This document shows, one piece after another, positions 12,913-16,086 of a stretch of DNA of 16,086 nucleotides. Location: NCBI GenBank assembly GCA_016210495.1, contig JACQUC010000074.1, positions 1-16,086 on the forward strand, read 5' to 3'. This DNA is from Chloroflexota bacterium. GTDB lineage: Bacteria; Chloroflexota; FW602-bin22; JACPRP01. Position 1 is the first letter of the stretch, and each line of letters begins with the position of its first letter. Under the pieces are notes generated by a model. The model saw nothing but the letters and a program-made list of their open reading frames with translations. It had not been told where the DNA came from and searched no databases. Both the position numbers and the translations under genes were made by a program.

Positions 12913-13887
12913 TTATGGCCCTAAGCCGATGAGGGTTAGGGATGGCCCCGGGGCGCCGGTGGTGATGTTGATGACGGTGAGATCGAACTGCACGGGACGG
13001 CCGGCGTTTCCCCAGCCCTGAATGAACAAGGTGTAGGTGCCTGGCTCGGTCGAGGCGATGGACAGCCGTTTTTCCGCGGGGTTGCCGCTTTGAGTGGCCG
13101 TTCCGATGGGCTTGCCATCGGGCAGGGGACTCGACGGACTGTACGCGCTCAGGACGATGCCTGGATCGATCAGCGGGTCAGACGGGGCGTAGTTGAGGAC
13201 GAAACGAATCTCCGAGCCGTCGCCAGCGTATGGGAAGGTGTAGGCTGCCCACGCACCCAGGACCGGCAGTTGGCCGCTGGCGCCGGCAGTGGGCTGGGCG
13301 CTGGGGATCTGGGCAGCGGGCGACGGCGCAGGAGGGGAAGTCTCGGCAGAAGGGGGCGATGGCGACGTAGGGGCTGATGCTAAGGACGTAGCGCCCGGAG
13401 GGCCAGAGGAAACGAAGGTTAGGGCTGGCCCGGGGCTGAAGGTCGTGACATTGCTCACGGTGAGGGTGAACTGCACTGGACGACCGGCGGCGTCCCAATT
13501 CTGAAGAAGCACTGTGTAGGTGCCCGCCTCGCTCGATCCGATGGAAAGATGTTTTCCACCGAAGTTGCTGTATTGAGTCGCCGTGCCAATCGGCTTGCCG
13601 TTAGGAGGTGGATCGGACGGCCTGTAGCCGGTGAGGACGACTCCTTGATCTGTGCCAACATCGGCTGGGGCGTAATCGAGGCCGAAGCGGACCTCCGAGC
13701 CGTCGCCGGGATACGGGAAGCTGTAGGCAACCCACGCGCCTTTCTCCAGCAGTTGACCGCTTACCGTCGGACTGGCCGGCGTGGTAGGTATGGTGTCCTC
13801 GTCGGCAAGAACCGTAGTGGATAGCGCAGCGAGGAACGTCAGGCTCGCTGCAAGAAAGAGTGCCGAGGCCAAGGTGGAAACTTTCAC
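12913..13887 (-). CDS. Exported protein with two tandem PPC-like beta domains
   Basis: Secreted protein of 324 residues. Signal peptide at 1-28 (hydrophobic LASALFLAASLTFLAALSTTV, cleavage after VLA-DE). Two homologous beta-rich units follow, about 44-162 and 205-319, each with GQL..GAW.AY.FPY.GDGSE.RF.L.YAP, GKPIGTATQ, LSI.S.E.GTYT and GRPVQF.LTV. They resemble bacterial pre-peptidase C-terminal (PPC-like) domains, which assist secretion or binding. A Pro/Ser/Ala linker (163-203) separates them. There is no catalytic domain, so this is not a protease. The frame opens at ATG 13902, but GTG 13885-13887 has GGAGGT 5 nt upstream and starts a standard signal peptide. The strong similarity of the two halves points to a fairly recent internal duplication. 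Its role is unknown. Confidence 0.88.
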   Translation of the reverse strand: MKVSTLASALFLAASLTFLAALSTTVLADEDTIPTTPASPTVSGQLLEKGAWVAYSFPYPGDGSEVRFGLDYAPADVGTDQGVVLTGYRPSDPPPNGKPIGTATQYSNFGGKHLSIGSSEAGTYTVLLQNWDAAGRPVQFTLTVSNVTTFSPGPALTFVSSGPPGATSLASAPTSPSPPSAETSPPAPSPAAQIPSAQPTAGASGQLPVLGAWAAYTFPYAGDGSEIRFVLNYAPSDPLIDPGIVLSAYSPSSPLPDGKPIGTATQSGNPAEKRLSIASTEPGTYTLFIQGWGNAGRPVQFDLTVINITTGAPGPSLTLIGLGP

Positions 13888-13935
13888 AGTACACCTCCAC
13901 ATGCGCAGGCAAGTTGCCAGATCGCTGTGGCGATA

Positions 13936-13965
13936 ATATTACTCTGTGAGCCAGCCTTTTGGCAA
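13936..13965 (-). promoter_or_regulatory. Promoter of the PPC-like protein gene
   Basis: Minus strand: TTGCCA (13965-13960), 18-nt spacer, TAATAT (13941-13936). Expected start near 13929, about 42 nt before the GTG. Confidence 0.5.
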
Positions 13966-14203
13966 TAGTTTTGTTGGCCGAATGCAGAGGTTATCCGTTC
14001 TGCAGCGCGCGGGAAGACCACATGTGCGGGGTTAGAGCGGCGCTGCCACCATCCGTAGCCGCTCCGTCCTGCAGAGCGCGTGCCTGTTTGTGTGCCGAGG
14101 CGTCTGAGCTTTGGCGCACGCGTGCTGTGGCGAAGCCGTCTCCGCGCACGCCAGGTACAGCAAGGGCGCGCGCTGGCTGAAGCCATCGGCTACGGGGACG
14201 TCC

Positions 14204-14232
14204 TTGCGCTGGAACGGTAGCCACTCTATACT
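14204..14232 (+). promoter_or_regulatory. Promoter of the methyltransferase gene
   Basis: TTGCGC (14204-14209), 17-nt spacer, TATACT (14227-14232). Expected start near 14239, about 30 nt before the ATG. Confidence 0.5.
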
Positions 14233-14267
14233 TCTTGTAATTCAGACGAGGTGGCGGGTGGTCGAGG

Positions 14268-15020
14268 ATGGCAGAGATGGTGGGGGAGTGGCACGAAGAG
14301 TTCTTCCGCGGACTGGGCCTGGACCTGTGGCGGCAAATGGCGACGCGGGAGCAGACCGAGGCCGAGGTCGATTTTCTGCAAACCACGCTAAGCGTTGTTC
14401 CACCCGCGCGATTGCTCGATGTGCCGTGCGGCAACGGGCGACATTCGATCGAGATGGCAGCGCGGGGCTACGCCATGACCGGCGTTGACATAACCGATGA
14501 GCTCATACACGAAGGGCAAGGGAAGGCAGCGGCGGCTGGCTTGAGTGTAGATTGGTCGCTGGGGGACATGCGAAAACTACGCTTCGACAGCGAGTTCGAC
14601 GGCGCCTTTTGCCTTGGCAACAGCTTTGGCTATTTGGATGATCGCGGCAACCGAGCATTTCTGGCTGGTGTTTCGCGTGGGCTCAGGCCGGGTGCCCGAT
14701 TTGTGCTGGACACCGCGATGGCCGCGGAGTCGATCTTGCCCGGTCTGCCGGAGCGGGAGTGGCTGTGGGTAGGTGACATCCTCGTGCTCATCCAGAACCA
14801 CTATTGGGCTGGGGAAAGCCGGCTCGACAGCGAGTACAGTTTCGTACGCGGCGGCACGACTGAGCGGCGGACGGCGTCGTGCTGCATCTACACCGTGGCG
14901 GAGATCAAGCGCATGCTTCGACAGGTTGAATTGCAGGCAATCGCCACGTGGAGCAGTTTGGATGCGGAGCCGCTTAGGCTGGGTGACCATCGGCTGCTTC
15001 TCGTCAGTGAGAAACTGTAG
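14268..15020 (+). CDS. Class I SAM-dependent methyltransferase
   Basis: Soluble methyltransferase of 250 residues with a Rossmann fold that transfers a methyl group from S-adenosylmethionine. Motif I is RLLDVPCGNGRHSIEMA (about 48-64), the acidic end of strand 2 is GVDIT (72-76), and FDGAFCLGNSFGYLDD (about 109-124) is the motif IV region, of the Methyltransf_25/11 type. The C-terminal part (YSFVRGGTTERRTASCCIYTVAEIKRMLRQVELQAI) is a mixed fold seen in many small-molecule methyltransferases. The substrate cannot be predicted. Start ATG 14268 (ATG 14277 also possible; no clear ribosome-binding site for either). It has its own promoter and is followed by a terminator, so it is probably monocistronic. 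Confidence 0.92.
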   Translation: MAEMVGEWHEEFFRGLGLDLWRQMATREQTEAEVDFLQTTLSVVPPARLLDVPCGNGRHSIEMAARGYAMTGVDITDELIHEGQGKAAAAGLSVDWSLGDMRKLRFDSEFDGAFCLGNSFGYLDDRGNRAFLAGVSRGLRPGARFVLDTAMAAESILPGLPEREWLWVGDILVLIQNHYWAGESRLDSEYSFVRGGTTERRTASCCIYTVAEIKRMLRQVELQAIATWSSLDAEPLRLGDHRLLLVSEKL

Positions 15021-15058
15021 GCGAGAAGGTCGTGGAGATGTGGTATCGGTGACGATTC

Positions 15059-15095
15059 AGCTCGACCAAGAACCCAGGGTCGTTGTCGAGTTTTT
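15059..15095 (+). terminator. Rho-independent terminator after methyltransferase
   Basis: CTCGACcAA pairs with TTGTCGAG (15083-15090), an 8-bp stem with one bulged base, followed directly by TTTTT (15091-15095). It lies 40 bases past the methyltransferase stop. Confidence 0.7.
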
Positions 15096-15140
15096 AAAGG
15101 GGTAGGATTTCGACAGCGCGTGCCTCGGCGCCTATCCCCA

Positions 15141-15182
15141 ACGAACTAGTTCGTCTCAGCCACAAAATCGTCTCCAACTAGT
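15141..15182. promoter_or_regulatory. Paired palindromic operator candidates
   Basis: ACGAACTAGTTCGT (15141-15154) is a perfect 14-bp palindrome. AACTAGT recurs at 15176-15182, 32 bases from the first copy (15144), close to three helical turns. Both lie just upstream of the promoter at 15192-15220. Confidence 0.5.
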
Positions 15183-15191
15183 AAAAAAGTA

Positions 15192-15220
15192 TTGACAAGA
15201 CCGAGCGCTTGTCATATATT
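15192..15220 (+). promoter_or_regulatory. Near-consensus sigma-70 promoter with internal inverted repeat
   Basis: TTGACA (15192-15197), exactly 17-nt spacer, TATATT (15215-15220). TGACAAG (15193-15199) and CTTGTCA (15208-15214) form an inverted repeat spanning -35 to -10, where a repressor such as a TetR-type protein would block polymerase. Start expected near 15227, about 330 nt before the NuoE-type gene. Confidence 0.75.
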
Positions 15221-15233
15221 AGTATATAAGATA

Positions 15234-15299
15234 GTATGTCGCGAATGCGACGACAGACGATTTTTCGACATACGTGATGGGGTCTCCGCTGTTGGAGAC
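15234..15299 (+). promoter_or_regulatory. Structured leader with mutually exclusive hairpins
   Basis: GTCGC (15238-15242), loop GAAT, GCGAC (15247-15251) competes with GTATGTCG (15234-15241) pairing to CGACATAC (15266-15273), since both use 15238-15241. A third hairpin is GTCTCC/GGAGAC (15282-15299). It starts a few bases after the predicted transcription start. Confidence 0.4.
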
Positions 15300-15564
15300 A
15301 TTGACCGGCACGGCAACGGTGATCGGGGCCAAGGACGCCGGCATGCGCGCCGTCGCGGCCATCTACCATTACGTGCGGACCAGGATAGCGTCAAGAGGCT
15401 GGGTGCTCGGTCAGGTTTGCCCTCTGCTCCAGTTACGCAGTGTCGCCCTCGCGCTAGCTCCTATCAGCTTGTATTCGAGATCGATTATTCCCGGACTGTC
15501 ATCTGCACCTACGGCTTTCGCCGTAGGGGCGAGTGCGTTCTTGGATAACAGGATGGAAAGATGA
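15274..15564 (+). CDS. Doubtful small open frame upstream of NuoE-type gene
   Basis: Open frame of 96 residues, not matched to any family I know. For it: the stretch from about 15310 to 15385 has strongly G/C third positions, as real genes here do, and the stop TGA overlaps the next ATG as ATGA, a typical coupled arrangement. Against it: no ribosome-binding site before ATG 15274, the second half has ordinary composition, and a palindromic repeat (15508-15527) lies inside it. It could be a degraded gene fragment or simply leader RNA. Confidence 0.25.
   Translation: MMGSPLLETLTGTATVIGAKDAGMRAVAAIYHYVRTRIASRGWVLGQVCPLLQLRSVALALAPISLYSRSIIPGLSSAPTAFAVGASAFLDNRMER
15508..15527. repeat. Short palindrome CCTACGGC/GCCGTAGG
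   Basis: CCTACGGC (15508-15515), loop TTTC, GCCGTAGG (15520-15527). Followed by GGCGAG; it resembles the CCTAC-type palindromes elsewhere in the window in inverted orientation. Lies 34 bases before the NuoE-type start. Confidence 0.6.
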
Positions 15565-16037
15565 CTCATTTATTAAAGACCGCGGTTCCCGTCGACGATC
15601 CAGTGGATAGCTGCACGGACCAGCGTGGGGCCTTGATTCCGCTGCTCCAGCAGGTGCAGGAGAGGTTCGGCTACCTACCCAATTCCTCTATCGCGGAGGT
15701 TGCCCGCGTCCTGAGGATGTCACCCAGCGAAGTGTACGGTGTCGCCACCTTCTACGCCCAGTTTCGCTTTACTCCCCCAGGTGAGACGACGGCCAAGGTG
15801 TGCCAGGGTACCGCCTGCCACGTGCGGGGCGGCAAGAAGATCCTGGAAGAGCTGGAAAAAGTGCTGGGGGTCCAGGCCGGCGGAACCACCGAGGACCGCA
15901 AGTACTCCCTGGAGCGGATCGCATGCTTTGGGGCGTGCAGCCTGGCTCCGGTGGTAGTCGTCGGGAACGACGTCCACGGCCGCCTCACGCCGTCCAAGGT
16001 GAAGAAAATCCTGCCCGGATCGGGGGACGGCACCTAG
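15561..16037 (+). CDS. nuoE: NuoE/HndA-type [2Fe-2S] NADH dehydrogenase subunit
   Basis: Thioredoxin-like [2Fe-2S] ferredoxin subunit of 158 residues, the 24-kDa subunit family of complex I (NuoE), also found in NAD-reducing [FeFe]-hydrogenases and NAD-linked formate dehydrogenases (HndA, HydC). The helical N-terminal half is typical (LIPLLQQVQERFGYLPNSSIAEVARVLRMSPSEVYGVATFY). The cluster ligands are Cys81 and Cys86 (KVCQGTACHVRGG) and Cys122 and Cys126 (ACFGACSLAPVVVV), the expected CX4C and CX3C pair. Length is full. It would pass electrons between the NADH/FMN subunit (NuoF/HndC type, expected just downstream outside the window) and the rest of the complex. ATG 15561 overlaps the stop of the doubtful frame. 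Stop TAG. Preceded by an operator-bearing promoter, so expression is probably switched. The parent complex cannot be decided. Confidence 0.95.
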   Translation: MTHLLKTAVPVDDPVDSCTDQRGALIPLLQQVQERFGYLPNSSIAEVARVLRMSPSEVYGVATFYAQFRFTPPGETTAKVCQGTACHVRGGKKILEELEKVLGVQAGGTTEDRKYSLERIACFGACSLAPVVVVGNDVHGRLTPSKVKKILPGSGDGT

Positions 16038-16039
16038 CA

Positions 16040-16084
16040 GGGGTCGGGGGCTGGGGGGTTCGGACCGGGGTCAGGGATCGGGGG
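16040..16084 (+). repeat. G-rich tract with quadruplex potential
   Basis: G runs of 4, 5, 6, 4, 3 and 5 (16040-16043, 16046-16050, 16053-16058, 16067-16070, 16074-16076, 16080-16084), separated by 2-8 nt, begin 2 nt after the NuoE-type stop. GGGGTC-like units repeat. The window ends here. Confidence 0.6.
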
Positions 16085-16086
16085 AC

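Larger units (their letters stand above)
13888..14267. other. Divergent intergenic region
   Basis: Holds a leftward promoter for the PPC-like protein and a rightward one for the methyltransferase. The middle (about 13990-14200) shows no gene; it has a perfect 10-bp palindrome GCACGCGTGC at 14116-14125 and no clear RNA. Confidence 0.5.
15021..15560. other. Long regulatory stretch before the NuoE-type gene
   Basis: Contains the methyltransferase terminator, two AACTAGT palindromes, a near-consensus promoter with an inverted repeat between its boxes, a leader with alternative hairpins, and a doubtful open frame at 15274-15564. No recognisable RNA gene. Confidence 0.6.

Noticed and set aside
13990..14220. 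Possible structured RNA or gene remnant in the divergent gap
   Set aside because: Only scattered short repeats (CTGCAG..GCGCG words) and a 10-bp palindrome; no consistent fold or coding signal.
1..16086. tRNA (including selC), rRNA, CRISPR array, insertion sequence
   Set aside because: No T-loop/acceptor pairs, no evenly spaced direct repeats and no transposase-like protein could be found by eye on either strand.

Overview
The window is about 16 kb of high-GC bacterial DNA with frequent GTG and TTG starts. Its gene content suggests an anaerobic or facultative Chloroflexota (Chloroflexi) relative: a YoaR/VanW-type envelope protein, a DUF1573-like lipoprotein, a GcdA-type carboxyltransferase, and many short palindromic intergenic repeats. 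This placement is inferred from gene style; there is no rRNA or marker gene to confirm it.

Layout. (1) Positions 109-5955, all on the minus strand: a likely catabolic run that reads, in transcription order, flavin oxidoreductase of the Old Yellow Enzyme family, cyclase-family hydrolase, PaaG-like enoyl-CoA hydratase/isomerase, a DUF1573-like lipoprotein, then a UbiD-family decarboxylase with its own promoter and a small DUF2007 protein. (2) 6044-7531 minus: a seven-helix sensor histidine kinase without a response regulator in the window. (3) 7972-10011 plus: a membrane-anchored VanW/G5 protein, divergent from the kinase. (4) 10205-11938 minus: glutaconyl-CoA decarboxylase alpha-type carboxyltransferase. 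(5) 12228-12560 plus: a double zinc-ribbon protein behind a promoter that matches both sigma-54 and sigma-70 patterns. (6) 12913-13887 minus: an exported protein with two tandem PPC-like domains. (7) 14268-15020 plus: a SAM methyltransferase closed by a terminator. (8) 15141-16037 plus: a strong, operator-flanked promoter and structured leader ahead of a NuoE/HndA-type 2Fe-2S subunit, the first gene of a complex that runs off the window.

The most interesting point is the lipoprotein at 2559-3101. Conventional calling ends it at an in-frame UGA directly after a cysteine. The reading frame continues for 60 more codons that complete the DUF1573-like fold, and an 11-base-pair-scale signal (6-bp perfect stem, 5-nt loop) sits 18 nt after the UGA, where bacterial SECIS elements lie. 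It is best read as a selenoprotein with a Cys-Sec pair, exported and lipid-anchored. At least four other genes in the window (DUF2007, enoyl-CoA hydratase, flavin oxidoreductase, VanW) stop at UGA, so UGA is not generally reassigned.

The UbiD, crotonase, flavin reductase, cyclase and GcdA-type genes would fit anaerobic breakdown of aromatic or cyclic acids through CoA esters, with the NuoE-type subunit linked to NADH redox chemistry. This is inference from families, and no substrate can be named from the sequence.
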